Shown: positions 16,731 to 25,567, counted from the first letter of the stretch. The stretch is DNA of 64,000 bases from Brevirhabdus sp. (GCA_024637315.1 JAGXFH010000034.1:1-64000), one strand, 5' to 3'. Numbers and translations: made by a program. Notes: generated from the sequence alone by a model not told the origin.

Positions 16731-16850
16731 CTAGAATTGCCGGAAGTCCATCGGCCCGAGGAAATTTCCTGCGCCAGACGATGTTCCAACCGACGTCAAA
16801 AGCGTTGTCACAACGAATAATGCAATCACAGCAGCAATCGTAAATCGCAT
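16731..16850 (-). CDS. Small single-pass membrane protein (39 aa)
   Basis: A 39-codon frame, MRFTIAAVIALFVVTTLLTS followed by VGTSSGAGNFLGPMDFRQF. Residues 4-20 form one clear hydrophobic helix. A purine-rich GGTGGGG lies about 8-13 bases before the ATG. It sits convergent with the squalene-synthase-like gene and is the only reading frame of interest in the 320 bases between that gene and the MFS gene. No family recognised; the frame is short, so moderate doubt remains. Confidence 0.5.
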   Translation of the reverse strand: MRFTIAAVIALFVVTTLLTSVGTSSGAGNFLGPMDFRQF

Positions 16851-17048
16851 CTCAGATACCCCACCTTGCCCAACCATGATTATGACTGAAACGGCGCGAT
16901 CTCGCAACGAATGGGGCGAAAATATGTCTGGATTGCGACTATGCGTGGGCAATCGATCAAGCACCGACCGTATTGTTGCCCTTGCCAAAACGACTCGGCC
17001 AATTGGCAACCGTTCCGTCCGTCGAGGTTCTCCTTTGGTCCGGCAAGC

Positions 17049-18266
17049 TCAGCTGTCCGCTGGCCGCAGCGCCAGCCAGATCAGCGCACCGCCGGCCAGC
17101 GTCAGGAATGGCACCATCGCGATGTTGACGGCGGTCCAGCCCTCGACCGCGGTGCCGCCCGAGCAGTTCATCAGCCCGCCCGACGCCACCGAGGCGACGG
17201 TGACGCAGCCGAAAACCAACATGTCGTTCATCCCCTGGACCCGACCGCGCTCTTCCGGTCGATGCGCCTCTGCCAGCATCGTGGTGGCGCCGATGAAGCC
17301 GAAATTCCAGCCGACGCCCAGCAGGATCAGGGCGACGAAAAAATTCTCGAGCGTGACGCCAGCCAAACCGACCACGCCAGCACCGGCGAGGATCACGAGG
17401 CCGAGTGCCACGATCTTCTCGACCCCGAAGCGGTTGATCAGGTGACCGGTGAAAAACGAGGGCGCGAACATCGCCAGCACGTGGCCGGTCACCACATCCG
17501 CAGCATCGGCCTTGTCGAACCCGCAACCGACGACAGCCAGCGGCGTCGAGGTCATCACCAGGTTCATCAGCGCATAGGACACCATTGCGCAGATGATCGC
17601 GACCGCGATGCGCGGGTTGCGCAAAAGCTCAATACGGCTGCGCGCGCGCGGACTGTCGGGCAGTGGGGCCGGCGGCTTGGGAATGTCGAGGAACAGGAAC
17701 AATAGCGAGCCGACGAGGTTGAGCGCGATGACGGCAATGTAGGATCCCAGGAAAGGCACAACCATCGCATCTGCGGTCAGCTTGACCAGTTGCGGCCCGA
17801 TCACGGCGGCCACAAGACCGCCGGCCATGACATAGGAGATCGCCTTGGGACGGTACTCGTCGGATGCCGTGTCGGTCGCGGCGAAGCGATAAAAGCCCTG
17901 CGCCGACATGTAGATGCCAGTAAACAGCGATCCCAGCAGGAACATCGGGAAACTGCCGATCGAAAGCCCGTAGGCGCCGATGGCGGCGCCCAGGCTGCCG
18001 CCCGCTGTGCCGACGAAGAATCCTGCCTTGCGACCATATCGCTGCATCAGCGCCGAAACCGGCGTCGCCGACAGCATCGAGCCCAGCACAATGAAAGAGA
18101 TCGGCAGCGTCGCAAAACAGATGTTCGATGCAAGCGATTGCCCGGCCAGCCCACCGATGGTGAAGATCATCGGCATCTGCGCACCCAAGATCGCCTGCGC
18201 CATCACAAGGATCAGCACATTGCGCTTGGCGCGGCTATCGGGCGCGGTCAGGACGGCGTCGGTCAT
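17049..18266 (-). CDS. MFS transporter next to cobB
   Basis: A 405-residue membrane protein with about twelve hydrophobic helices and MFS-type loop motifs (RYGRKAG between helices 2 and 3, RPEERGRVQG in the second half). Its ATG overlaps the cobB stop (ATGA at 18263-18266), so it is the third gene of the cobA-cobB operon. A link to corrinoid or cobalt transport is suggested only by this position. It could equally be a general drug/metabolite exporter. It carries no extra domains. Confidence 0.85.
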   Translation of the reverse strand: MTDAVLTAPDSRAKRNVLILVMAQAILGAQMPMIFTIGGLAGQSLASNICFATLPISFIVLGSMLSATPVSALMQRYGRKAGFFVGTAGGSLGAAIGAYGLSIGSFPMFLLGSLFTGIYMSAQGFYRFAATDTASDEYRPKAISYVMAGGLVAAVIGPQLVKLTADAMVVPFLGSYIAVIALNLVGSLLFLFLDIPKPPAPLPDSPRARSRIELLRNPRIAVAIICAMVSYALMNLVMTSTPLAVVGCGFDKADAADVVTGHVLAMFAPSFFTGHLINRFGVEKIVALGLVILAGAGVVGLAGVTLENFFVALILLGVGWNFGFIGATTMLAEAHRPEERGRVQGMNDMLVFGCVTVASVASGGLMNCSGGTAVEGWTAVNIAMVPFLTLAGGALIWLALRPADS

Positions 18267-19573
18267 GGCGAATGGGTATCGGCTGTTGTCGTCGAAGGGA
18301 AGGGCGGGGCGGTATCAATCACATGCGCGAAAGAGCCGCAGACGCGGCCCGAAACCAGACCCATATCGGGTAACCTGACACCTGACGCATCCTCGGCACC
18401 GTAAAGCGGCTTGCCTTCGGCATGCAGGGTCGTGGCGTAGTGAAACTCATGACCCGTCAACGCGCCCGTGAACGGCCCGCCAAAGGCTGTCAGGCGCCGA
18501 TATCCGAGATGCAGCTTGCGGGTGGCGAAGCTGGTTTCAAGCCGCAGAAGGCCCAGCATCGCGTGGCGCTTGCCCGCGGCGTCGGTCAGCCCTTCGCCCA
18601 GGACCATGTAGCCGCCGCATTCGCCGTAGATCGCCGTGCTCTCTGCCGCCTTGCAGAGCGCCTTTCGGAATGTCGTTGCGCCGGCCAGCCTGCCTGCGTG
18701 AAGTTCTGGATAGCCGCCGGGCAGGATAATCAGATCAGCGGGCGCGGGGGCCTGATCTGCCAAGGGTGAGAAGAACGACAGCTCGGCCCCGCCTTGCTGC
18801 CAGTCGTTCATGAGATGCGGATAGGAAAAGGCAAAGGCGGCGTCCGAGGCGATCGCGATGCGCTGCGCGGGCGGCGGGGCGGCGCGTGTGGCGGGCGCAT
18901 TCGGCAACATATCCGCAAGGCGCGTCAGCACGTCAAGGTCGATGGTTCCGGAGACGACCTCTGCAACCCGGTCGAGAAACATCTCCAGGTCCTCCCGCTC
19001 CATCGCCTGGACCAGGCCAAGATGGCGTGCCGGATGTGTGAGGCCAGACTGGCGCGGAACTGCGCCCAGAACCGGTATCCCTACAGGGTCGAGGGCGCGG
19101 CGCAGCATCGCCTCGTGACGCGGTGAGCCGATGTTGTTCAGGATGATCCCGGCGATCCTGACCGCAGGATCGTGTCGGGCAAAACCCGCGACAAGCGGCG
19201 CGACTGAATGCGCCATTTTCGCGGCATCGACGATCAGGATCACCGGCAGGCCCAAAATGCGCGCCAGATCGGCGGTCGCGCCCTTGCCGTCGGGCGGGGC
19301 GCCGTCAAAAAGGCCCATCGCGCCCTCGATCACCAGTATTCCGTCGCCCGCCGCAAGCGTGCGGATGCGGTCAGGGGGCATTGCCCATGCGTCGAGATTG
19401 AAGCAGGGCTGCCCGCAGGCGGCCTCGTGAAAGCGCGGGTCGATATAGTCGGGGCCGGATTTGCCACCGCGTGCGGGGATGTTACGCCCCCTAAGTGCCC
19501 GCAGTATACCTAGCGTAAGTGTCGTCTTGCCGCTACCCGAAGCGGGCGCGGCGAGGATCAGGCCACGGGTCAT
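18263..19573 (-). CDS. cobB: Cobyrinate/hydrogenobyrinate a,c-diamide synthase
   Basis: A 436-residue ATP- and glutamine-dependent amidase of cobalamin synthesis. The N-terminal P-loop is APASGSGKTT at residues 8-17; GKSGPDYIDP follows. The C-terminal class I glutamine amidotransferase domain has its nucleophile in YGECGGYMVLG and ends with the His motif GHEFHY. The start ATG at 19573 overlaps the cobA stop; an upstream frame extension of over 100 codons is the antisense of cobA and was rejected. The family includes CobB (aerobic) and CbiA (anaerobic), which cannot be split by eye. Confidence 0.93.
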   Translation of the reverse strand: MTRGLILAAPASGSGKTTLTLGILRALRGRNIPARGGKSGPDYIDPRFHEAACGQPCFNLDAWAMPPDRIRTLAAGDGILVIEGAMGLFDGAPPDGKGATADLARILGLPVILIVDAAKMAHSVAPLVAGFARHDPAVRIAGIILNNIGSPRHEAMLRRALDPVGIPVLGAVPRQSGLTHPARHLGLVQAMEREDLEMFLDRVAEVVSGTIDLDVLTRLADMLPNAPATRAAPPPAQRIAIASDAAFAFSYPHLMNDWQQGGAELSFFSPLADQAPAPADLIILPGGYPELHAGRLAGATTFRKALCKAAESTAIYGECGGYMVLGEGLTDAAGKRHAMLGLLRLETSFATRKLHLGYRRLTAFGGPFTGALTGHEFHYATTLHAEGKPLYGAEDASGVRLPDMGLVSGRVCGSFAHVIDTAPPFPSTTTADTHSP

Positions 19574-20424
19574 GACGCCTCTGCGGGGCGCCCCCGGCCG
19601 AGCGGATCGGTATTGCGCGGCGCCTCGCCCGCTGCCAGAGCCTGCCAATCCAATGCCTGCCGCATCAACACCGACCGGCCGACGCAAATGATCGCGGGCG
19701 GCTCGATGGAATGGGCGGCAATGTCGGCCGTGATGGTGCCAAGGGTGGTTTCCAGCACCCGCTGTTCGCAGGTCGTGGCGTTGGTGACAATCGCGACCGG
19801 CTCGCCATGGCCGCGCCCGGCGGCCAGAAGGGCGGCGGATATCTGGGCGATATGCTTGATCCCCATATAGATCACGATCACCTGAGAACCCTTGGAAATC
19901 GCACCCCAATCCAGTGACGATGGAGTCTCGCCGGATTGGTCGTGACCCGTCACGAAGGTTACCGACTGGTTAACGTCGCGATGGGTGACCGGGATACCGG
20001 CATAGGCCAGCCCGCCGATTCCGGCGCTTATGCCCGGTATGATCCGGATCGGCACGCCGTGCTGCACCAGTGTCTGCGCTTCTTCACCGCCACGTCCGAA
20101 GACGAAGGGATCGCCGCCCTTGAGCCGCAGCACCCGTTTGCCGTCGCGCGCCAGATCCACCAGCCGCAACGAAATATCGCGCTGCCTGGCCGAAGGCTTG
20201 CCGCCGCGCTTGCCGGCATAGATCGACTCGGCGCCCGGTTTCGCCCAGTCGAGGATCGCGGGTTCGACCAACGCATCATAAACGATCACATCCGCCTGCC
20301 GAAGCGCGTTCAGCCCGTGCAATGTCAGAAGGCCCGGATCGCCGGGGCCGGCGCCGCAGAGCCAGACCCAGCCGGGCAATAGCTCGGGCCAGGCGGCGTC
20401 GGGGAGAGGGATCGACTCGGTCAT
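19570..20424 (-). CDS. cobA: Uroporphyrinogen-III C-methyltransferase
   Basis: A 284-residue SAM-dependent methyltransferase making precorrin-2 from uroporphyrinogen III. Family motifs are WLCGAGPGDPGLLTLHG, VIVYDALV, GKRGGKPS and RLKGGDPFVFGRGGEEA. The protein has only the SUMT domain, with no fused CysG dehydrogenase/chelatase part, so a separate enzyme must finish siroheme. It is the first gene of cobA-cobB-MFS, coupled to cobB by ATGA. The 268-base region to cbiD is divergent; I found no cobalamin riboswitch core in it. Confidence 0.95.
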   Translation of the reverse strand: MTESIPLPDAAWPELLPGWVWLCGAGPGDPGLLTLHGLNALRQADVIVYDALVEPAILDWAKPGAESIYAGKRGGKPSARQRDISLRLVDLARDGKRVLRLKGGDPFVFGRGGEEAQTLVQHGVPIRIIPGISAGIGGLAYAGIPVTHRDVNQSVTFVTGHDQSGETPSSLDWGAISKGSQVIVIYMGIKHIAQISAALLAAGRGHGEPVAIVTNATTCEQRVLETTLGTITADIAAHSIEPPAIICVGRSVLMRQALDWQALAAGEAPRNTDPLGRGRPAEAS

Positions 20425-20545
20425 GCCCCGTTATGCCGCGCGGCACAGCGGCGTGGAAGGCCGCATCGCGACGGCAGGCGGCGGTTCTGCGTCACGCCGC
20501 TGCCAAATTGCGACGCCTGCGGCGGCGGGGGGGGTAGTCTAGTTT

Positions 20546-20578
20546 GCCTTCGGCGGGGATATTTCTGAACGAAAGACC
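20546..20578 (+). repeat. Dispersed intergenic repeat, copy 4
   Basis: GCCTTCGGCGGGGATATTTC at 20546-20565, followed by TGAACGAAAGACC. It lies in the divergent cobA-cbiD region and probably carries no regulator site. Confidence 0.65.
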
Positions 20579-20692
20579 TTGCGGGTCATAGCCTTCGCCT
20601 TTCGGTTCCCAGTATTCCCGCGCGGCGCAATCAGGAGGTTTTGCGCAAGATTGGCGTTTCCGCCCGTAGCCGTGCTGCCTATAGTCCGCCAG

Positions 20693-21739
20693 ATGACAGG
20701 TAAGCCGATCTCTGATCTGCGCCGGGGCTGGACCACTGGCGCTTGCGCGACCGCCGCGACGAAGGCCGCGCTGATGAAGCTGTGGGGGGAGGCTTTTCCT
20801 GCCGAAGTCGGGATCACTCTGCCGCGCGGCGAAACGCCGGTCTTCCCGCTGGCTTGCAGCAGTGCGGGCGAGGGCTGGGCGGAAGCCGGGATCACCAAGG
20901 ACGCTGGCGATGATCCCGATGTGACACATGGCGCTTTGATCCGGGCGCGGGTCGCGGTGTCTTCCGGCGGGGTGATTTTCCGAGCGGGCGAGGGCGTCGG
21001 TACGGTGACGATGCCGGGTCTGCCGGTTGCTGTCGGCGAGCCTGCGATCAACCCGGTGCCGCGGCAGATGATGGTCGCCGTGGTCACGGAGTTGGCGGCG
21101 GAGTTCGGGACGGCGCCGGATGTCGAGATCACGATTTCGGTGCCGGGCGGGGCCGAGATCGCCAGGAAGACCTGGAACCCGCGTCTGGGGATCGAGGGCG
21201 GATTGTCGATCCTCGGGACGACCGGTGTGGTGCGGCCGTTTTCCTGTGCCGCCTGGATCGCATCGATCCATCGCGGCGTCGATGTGGCGCGGGCAACCGG
21301 ACTGAGCCATGTAGCGGGCTGCACCGGCGCAACGAGCGAGCAGGTGGTGCAGGCGCTCTACGGGTTGCCCGATCACGCGATGCTGGACATGGGCGATTTC
21401 TTCGGCGGTCTGATCAAGTATCTCCGCCGCCACCCGGTCGCGCGGCTGACCATCGGCGGCGGTATCGGCAAGATCACCAAGCTGGCGCAGGGCGCGGTGG
21501 ACCTGCATTCCGCGCGGTCGCAGGTCGATTTTGACTGGCTGGCGATGCAGTCTGGCGACGGGCGGATCCGGTCCATGCGCACCGCGCTCCAAGCATATGA
21601 ACTTGTGGGTCCACCTTTGGCGGAACTGATCGCGAAAGCCGCCTTGGTCGAAGTGAACCGTCAGATCAAAGAGGCCGCCATCACCACCGACATCGTTATC
21701 ATCGACCGCGCCGGAACCATCATAGGACGCGCCGCATGA
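20693..21739 (+). CDS. cbiD: Cobalt-precorrin-5B C1-methyltransferase
   Basis: A 348-residue enzyme methylating C1 of the corrin ring with deacylation, characteristic of the anaerobic-type cobalamin route. It starts with the signature LRRGWTTGACATAATKAAL; WNPRLGIEGGLSILGTTG and TIGGGIGKITKLAQG are conserved. The ATG at 20693 is used because the signature follows directly and the 38-codon upstream extension lacks family match. The stop overlaps cobK (ATGA). Finding CbiD rather than CobF suggests at least this step follows the CbiD chemistry. Confidence 0.93.
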   Translation: MTGKPISDLRRGWTTGACATAATKAALMKLWGEAFPAEVGITLPRGETPVFPLACSSAGEGWAEAGITKDAGDDPDVTHGALIRARVAVSSGGVIFRAGEGVGTVTMPGLPVAVGEPAINPVPRQMMVAVVTELAAEFGTAPDVEITISVPGGAEIARKTWNPRLGIEGGLSILGTTGVVRPFSCAAWIASIHRGVDVARATGLSHVAGCTGATSEQVVQALYGLPDHAMLDMGDFFGGLIKYLRRHPVARLTIGGGIGKITKLAQGAVDLHSARSQVDFDWLAMQSGDGRIRSMRTALQAYELVGPPLAELIAKAALVEVNRQIKEAAITTDIVIIDRAGTIIGRAA

Positions 21740-22470
21740 CTTTGCTGCTTCTGGCCGGAACCGGCGATGCGCGGGCCATCGCGGTGGCCTTGGCTGCCGA
21801 GCAGATCGCGGCAGTCGCCTCGTTGTCCGGCGCTACCCGGCATCCAGCGGCACTGGCCGTGCCGACGCGGATCGGCGGCTTTGGCGATGCAGAGGGGTTT
21901 CGGGACTATCTGCTCGAGGCGGGCATTTCAGCCGTTCTTGACGCGACTCATCCCTTTGCCGATCGGATGAGCCGGCGCAGTTGCGCCGTGGCCGGGCAGT
22001 TGGGCCTGCCCTATGCCCAGTTCCTGCGACCCGAATGGCAGCCGGGGTCGGGCGACACATGGGTGATGATCGAAGCCGAACACGATGCTGCCGATCATAT
22101 CCCACGCGGTGCAACCGTGTTTCTGGCAACCGGGCGGCAGACGCTTGAAAACTTCGGCAACCTTGCGGACCGCCGCGTGTTCTGCCGGGTGATCGACCCA
22201 CCCAAACGGCCATTTCCGTTTCCTGGCGGTACCTACCGCGTCGGCCGGCCGCCGTTCTCGGTCGAGGATGAGGTGGCGCTGTTCCGCGAGCTTGGCGTCG
22301 ACTGGCTGGTGGTCAAGAATGCCGGTGGCGTGGCCAGCCGGTCAAAGCTGGATGCTGCGCGACAACTTGAAATCCCGGTGGCGATGATTCGGCGACCCGT
22401 GCAACCCGGTGGCAGCAAGCTTGAAACCGTTGAACAGGCGATGGCTTGGGTGCGGGAGCTTCCGTGGTAG
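21736..22470 (+). CDS. cobK: Precorrin-6A reductase
   Basis: A 244-residue NADPH-dependent reductase of the CobK/CbiJ family. It begins LLLAGTGDARAIAVALA, contains LDATHPFADRMSRR (family signature) and LVVKNAGGVASRSKLDAA. The ATG overlaps the cbiD stop. It is followed by the DNA glycosylase gene with a 7-base overlap, so cobalamin and repair genes share one transcript. Whether the substrate carries cobalt (CbiJ) or not (CobK) cannot be read; symbol chosen by convention. Confidence 0.9.
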   Translation: MTLLLLAGTGDARAIAVALAAEQIAAVASLSGATRHPAALAVPTRIGGFGDAEGFRDYLLEAGISAVLDATHPFADRMSRRSCAVAGQLGLPYAQFLRPEWQPGSGDTWVMIEAEHDAADHIPRGATVFLATGRQTLENFGNLADRRVFCRVIDPPKRPFPFPGGTYRVGRPPFSVEDEVALFRELGVDWLVVKNAGGVASRSKLDAARQLEIPVAMIRRPVQPGGSKLETVEQAMAWVRELPW

Positions 22471-23093
22471 GCCGGATCATCGAGACTGAAGATTGCGTGG
22501 CCGAGGGCGCCGCCTGGCTCGCGGCCCGCGATCCGCGGCTGGCGGTGGCGCTGCGGCAGGTCGGGCGCTTGCCGTTGCGCCGCCGCAAGGACGGTTTTGC
22601 CTCGCTTCTGGATGCAATCGTGGCGCAACAAGTCTCGGTTGCCGCGGCCGACGCGGTATGGCGGCGGCTGCAGGCGGCACGGCTGACCGGGCCGCGCAAC
22701 GTAGCGCGGGCCAGCGATGACGAATTGCGCGCTTGCGGTCTGTCGCGGCAGAAGATCCGTTATGCCCGGGCGCTTGCGACCTCGGGCATCCGCTATGCCG
22801 AATTGCGGACGATGCCGACCGATCAGGTGATCGCGCGGCTTGTCGAGGTGTCGGGGGTCGGGCCTTGGACAGCCGAAATCTATGCGATGTTCAGCCTCGG
22901 TCGCGCCGATGTCTTCGCTCCGGGTGATCTGGCGCTGCAGGAAGCGGCGCGGCTGATCTTCGAACTTGACGCGCGCCCCTCGGAAAGGGTCTTGCGCGCG
23001 ATGGCCGAGCAGTGGTCGCCCTGGCGCGGCGTTGCAGCGCGGCTTTTATGGGCCTACTACCGGGTGGCAAAGGAACGCGAGGGGATCAGATGA
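22464..23093 (+). CDS. DNA-3-methyladenine glycosylase II (HhH-GPD family)
   Basis: A 209-residue base-excision repair enzyme, AlkA type without the N-terminal AlkA domain. The helix-hairpin-helix is VSGVGPWTAEIYAMFSLGRADVF followed by APGD with the catalytic aspartate. DAIVAQQVSVAAAD is the family start. The chosen start is GTG at 22464, five bases after GGGAG and overlapping the cobK stop; a TTG at 22446 is the alternative. The stop overlaps the esterase ATG. There is no Fe-S cysteine cluster, which separates it from EndoIII/MutY. Confidence 0.88.
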   Translation: MVGRIIETEDCVAEGAAWLAARDPRLAVALRQVGRLPLRRRKDGFASLLDAIVAQQVSVAAADAVWRRLQAARLTGPRNVARASDDELRACGLSRQKIRYARALATSGIRYAELRTMPTDQVIARLVEVSGVGPWTAEIYAMFSLGRADVFAPGDLALQEAARLIFELDARPSERVLRAMAEQWSPWRGVAARLLWAYYRVAKEREGIR

Positions 23094-23752
23094 ACAAGGT
23101 TCTGGACGATAGGCGGCGCGGTGCTGCCTCTGGCAAGGCGACTTCGCTGGTGGTTTTCCTGCATGGCTACGGTGCCGACGGAAAGGACCTGCTGGGTCTG
23201 GCCGACCCGCTCGCCCCGCATTTGCCGGACACGGTGTTTCGCGCCCCGGATGCGCCCGAACGCTGTGTTGGCAACCCGATGGGCTTTCAGTGGTTTCCGA
23301 TCCCGTGGATCGACGGATCTTCCGAGGAAGAGGCGCGCAGCGGAATGGCAGCGGCGGTCGGGGATTTGAACGCCTATCTTGACGCAGTACTGGCAGAGGA
23401 GGGGATCAGCGCTGACAGGATGATCCTGTTCGGCTTCTCGCAGGGCACGATGATGGCGCTGCATGTCGCGCCGCGTCGCGCCGAGCAGGTCGCTGGAGTG
23501 GTCGGGTTTTCGGGGCGCCTGCTGGAACCTGAGCACCTTGCTGATGAGGCCGTTTCACGCCCGCCGATCCTGCTGATCCACGGCGATCAGGACGAGGTCG
23601 TACCGCCCGAAAGCCTCCCCGCCGCCGGCAATGCGCTGAGCGCTGCCGGTTTCGATGTCTTCGCCCATGTCATGAAGGGCACTGGCCATGGGATTGCGCC
23701 TGATGGTCTTAGCGTCGCCTTGGCCTTTATCCGGGAGCAGTTGGGGCAGTGA
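23090..23752 (+). CDS. Alpha/beta hydrolase, phospholipase/carboxylesterase family
   Basis: A 220-residue esterase of the acyl-protein-thioesterase/carboxylesterase type. The oxyanion region is FLHGYGADG, the nucleophile elbow is GFSQGT, the acid lies in HGDQDEVVP and the histidine in GTGHGI. There is no signal peptide, so it is cytosolic. ATG 23090 overlaps the glycosylase stop. It is the last gene of cbiD-cobK-glycosylase-esterase. The substrate is unknown. Confidence 0.9.
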   Translation: MNKVLDDRRRGAASGKATSLVVFLHGYGADGKDLLGLADPLAPHLPDTVFRAPDAPERCVGNPMGFQWFPIPWIDGSSEEEARSGMAAAVGDLNAYLDAVLAEEGISADRMILFGFSQGTMMALHVAPRRAEQVAGVVGFSGRLLEPEHLADEAVSRPPILLIHGDQDEVVPPESLPAAGNALSAAGFDVFAHVMKGTGHGIAPDGLSVALAFIREQLGQ

Positions 23753-23898
23753 CCCGCAGGGGCGAGGTGTTGCGCTTTCAGGACTTGAGGGGCAACTGGC
23801 GCCCCATGCCGTGGGTGACAGCTTCGTCGGGCGAGACGCTTAATTCCTGTTCTTGAGGGCGATGATCGGGGATGTGAGACTTTCGACGACGCGTCAGG

Positions 23899-24321
23899 TC
23901 AGAACCACAGTTGCGGCTCTGCCATCTCGATCGAATTCCCGGCCGGGTCGCGGAAGTAGATCGACCGGGCACCGTTGGGCCAGTTGAAATCCCGTTCGAT
24001 CGCGTGGCCTGCCGCCGTCAGCCGATCGCGCCAGATGTCGATCTCTTCTGCCGATGCGGCGAAACAGAGATGTCCCGGACCGTCGGCACCGTGCGGCGGC
24101 ACCGGCAGTCGGGAATCGGGGTCGGCGATGCGGGTTTCGACCGGGTTGAAGATCAGCAGAACGGTCTGTCCGACCTTGTAGAAAACGTGGCGGTTGCCGG
24201 CGCGCATTATCCGCTCGAGGCCCAGCACACCGCCATAAAACCTTTCCGCCGCATCAAGATCGTGAACATAGAGTGCGGCTTCCAAAATTCCCTTTGGGGA
24301 CGCTTTATCGGACGCAGCCAT
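23899..24321 (-). CDS. VOC family protein (glyoxalase/bleomycin-resistance fold)
   Basis: A 140-residue VOC protein: ILEAALYVHDLDAAERFYGGVLGL at the start, GPGHLCFAA in the middle and IYFRDPAGNSIEMAEP near the end, with the likely metal residues His and Glu. The start at 24321 removes a 20-residue hydrophobic extension that would not be part of the fold. It is convergent with the esterase; the 146 bases between (23753-23898) hold a GGGGC/GCCCC hairpin at 23789-23805 but no gene I can support. Confidence 0.85.
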   Translation of the reverse strand: MAASDKASPKGILEAALYVHDLDAAERFYGGVLGLERIMRAGNRHVFYKVGQTVLLIFNPVETRIADPDSRLPVPPHGADGPGHLCFAASAEEIDIWRDRLTAAGHAIERDFNWPNGARSIYFRDPAGNSIEMAEPQLWF

Positions 24322-24444
24322 GATGCCAGCATAAGCGATTCGAGCCGCCGCGAAAGCCGCGATCGAAAAAGCTATCGGCATGTAACACGAGTGTCATGAT
24401 GCCGGATTATCTCATTACCACAACATCACGGTAAATATCGGTAC

Positions 24445-24472
24445 TTGTCAGCAGTCGAACGCCATATATAGT
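24445..24472 (+). promoter_or_regulatory. Sigma-70-type promoter for the HNH gene
   Basis: TTGTCA (24445-24450), a 16-base spacer and TATAGT (24467-24472). The leader to the ATG at 24549 would be about 70 bases. It is the clearest promoter in the 227-base gap. Confidence 0.6.
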
Positions 24473-24548
24473 TGCAATCAATGCTGGGGCGGGGCTCCCG
24501 CTCTGGGGCCGGAACGAACGGGCAGGCAGGGCGAAGGTGGAGTCAGTC

Positions 24549-25133
24549 ATGGACGGCGATTTCAGGACGAGTTTTGTAAGGGAACCGGGCGGGTTGAAAC
24601 ACCATCCGGCCTTGGTTCTGAATGCCGATTACCGCCCGTTATCCTACTACCCGCTGTCGCTCTGGCCATGGCAAGAGGCGATCAAGGCGGCCTATCTCGA
24701 CCGGGTCGATATCGTCGCCGAGTATGACCAGGTCGTACACAGCCCGACTACCGAGATCCGGATCCCGTCGGTTGTGGTGTTGAAAGACTATGTAAAACCG
24801 CAGATGCGGGTCGCGTTTACTCGGTTCAACCTGTTCCTGCGCGATGAATTCTGCTGCCAGTATTGCGGGGCCAAGGGCGATCTGACGTTCGACCACGTGA
24901 TTCCGCGCTCGCGCGGTGGCGTCACAAGCTGGCAGAATGTGGTCGCGGCCTGTTCGCGCTGCAATCTGCGCAAGGGTGCAAAAAGCCTTCATCAGGTCGA
25001 CATGAACCTGCGCAAACCGCCGCGCCAGCCCGGTGCCGAGGAATTGCGTAACATGGGCCGCAAATTCCCGCCCAACCACCTGCATGAAACCTGGATCGAC
25101 TTCCTCTACTGGGATGCGGAACTGCAGCCATGA
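24549..25133 (+). CDS. HNH endonuclease family protein
   Basis: A 194-residue protein with a C-terminal HNH/ICEA-type nuclease. Zinc ligands are Cys103/Cys106 (CQYC) and Cys135/Cys138 (CSRC); the active site is Asp115-His116 in FDHVIPRSRGG with Asn130. The N-terminal 100 residues (LVLNADYRPLSYYPLSLWPW) are a conserved extension of the alphaproteobacterial HNH subgroup. The ATG at 24549 follows TGGAG. The stop overlaps the next VOC gene. A house-keeping or RNA/DNA processing role is more likely than restriction, as no methylase is near. Confidence 0.88.
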   Translation: MDGDFRTSFVREPGGLKHHPALVLNADYRPLSYYPLSLWPWQEAIKAAYLDRVDIVAEYDQVVHSPTTEIRIPSVVVLKDYVKPQMRVAFTRFNLFLRDEFCCQYCGAKGDLTFDHVIPRSRGGVTSWQNVVAACSRCNLRKGAKSLHQVDMNLRKPPRQPGAEELRNMGRKFPPNHLHETWIDFLYWDAELQP

Positions 25134-25510
25134 TGCGCCTGACCGGCTTCGATCATGTGAATGTCCGTACCGCCAATCTCGATTCGATGGTGAAGTGGTA
25201 CGACCGCGTACTTGGATTGAAGTCCGGCAAGCGCCCCGACTTTCGGTTTCCGGGGGCGTGGCTCTATCTTGGCGATGACGCGATCATCCATCTGGTTGCG
25301 GTAGAGGGCGAACCTGCTTCGGTCGAGCCGAAGATCGAGCATTTCGCGATTCGCGCGGAAGGGATGCAGGATTTCCTTGACCATCTCAGGGCGGAAGGTG
25401 TCGAAGCCAGGGTCGCCGTGATCGAGGATTTCGAGATCACGCAGGTCAACATTCACGACCCCGATGGCAACCATATCCACATAGATTTCACTGGCGAGAC
25501 GCCTGGCTAA
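25130..25510 (+). CDS. VOC family protein coupled to the HNH gene
   Basis: A 126-residue VOC protein beginning LTGFDHVNVRTANLDSMVKW with first His ligand in FDHVNV, a second half IEHFAIRAEGMQDFLDHL, and ending NIHDPDGNHIHIDF. The ATG overlaps the HNH stop (ATGA at 25130-25133), so both come from one transcript. It is close to the lactoylglutathione-lyase-like group but no substrate residues are diagnostic. Confidence 0.88.
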   Translation: MMRLTGFDHVNVRTANLDSMVKWYDRVLGLKSGKRPDFRFPGAWLYLGDDAIIHLVAVEGEPASVEPKIEHFAIRAEGMQDFLDHLRAEGVEARVAVIEDFEITQVNIHDPDGNHIHIDFTGETPG

Positions 25511-25567
25511 CGCATCGCGACGCGGGCTCCGCCATCGGCGCAAACGCGAGCTTTCATGCTTGTTCTG

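Noticed and set aside
20425-20692. Cobalamin riboswitch between cobA and cbiD
   Set aside because: I found no B12-box-like core or matching stems; the gap holds a copy of the dispersed repeat instead.
23753-23898. Possible small RNA or gene remnant between the esterase and VOC genes
   Set aside because: A short hairpin and a minus-strand frame tail exist, but there is no promoter, start or family match to support a call.
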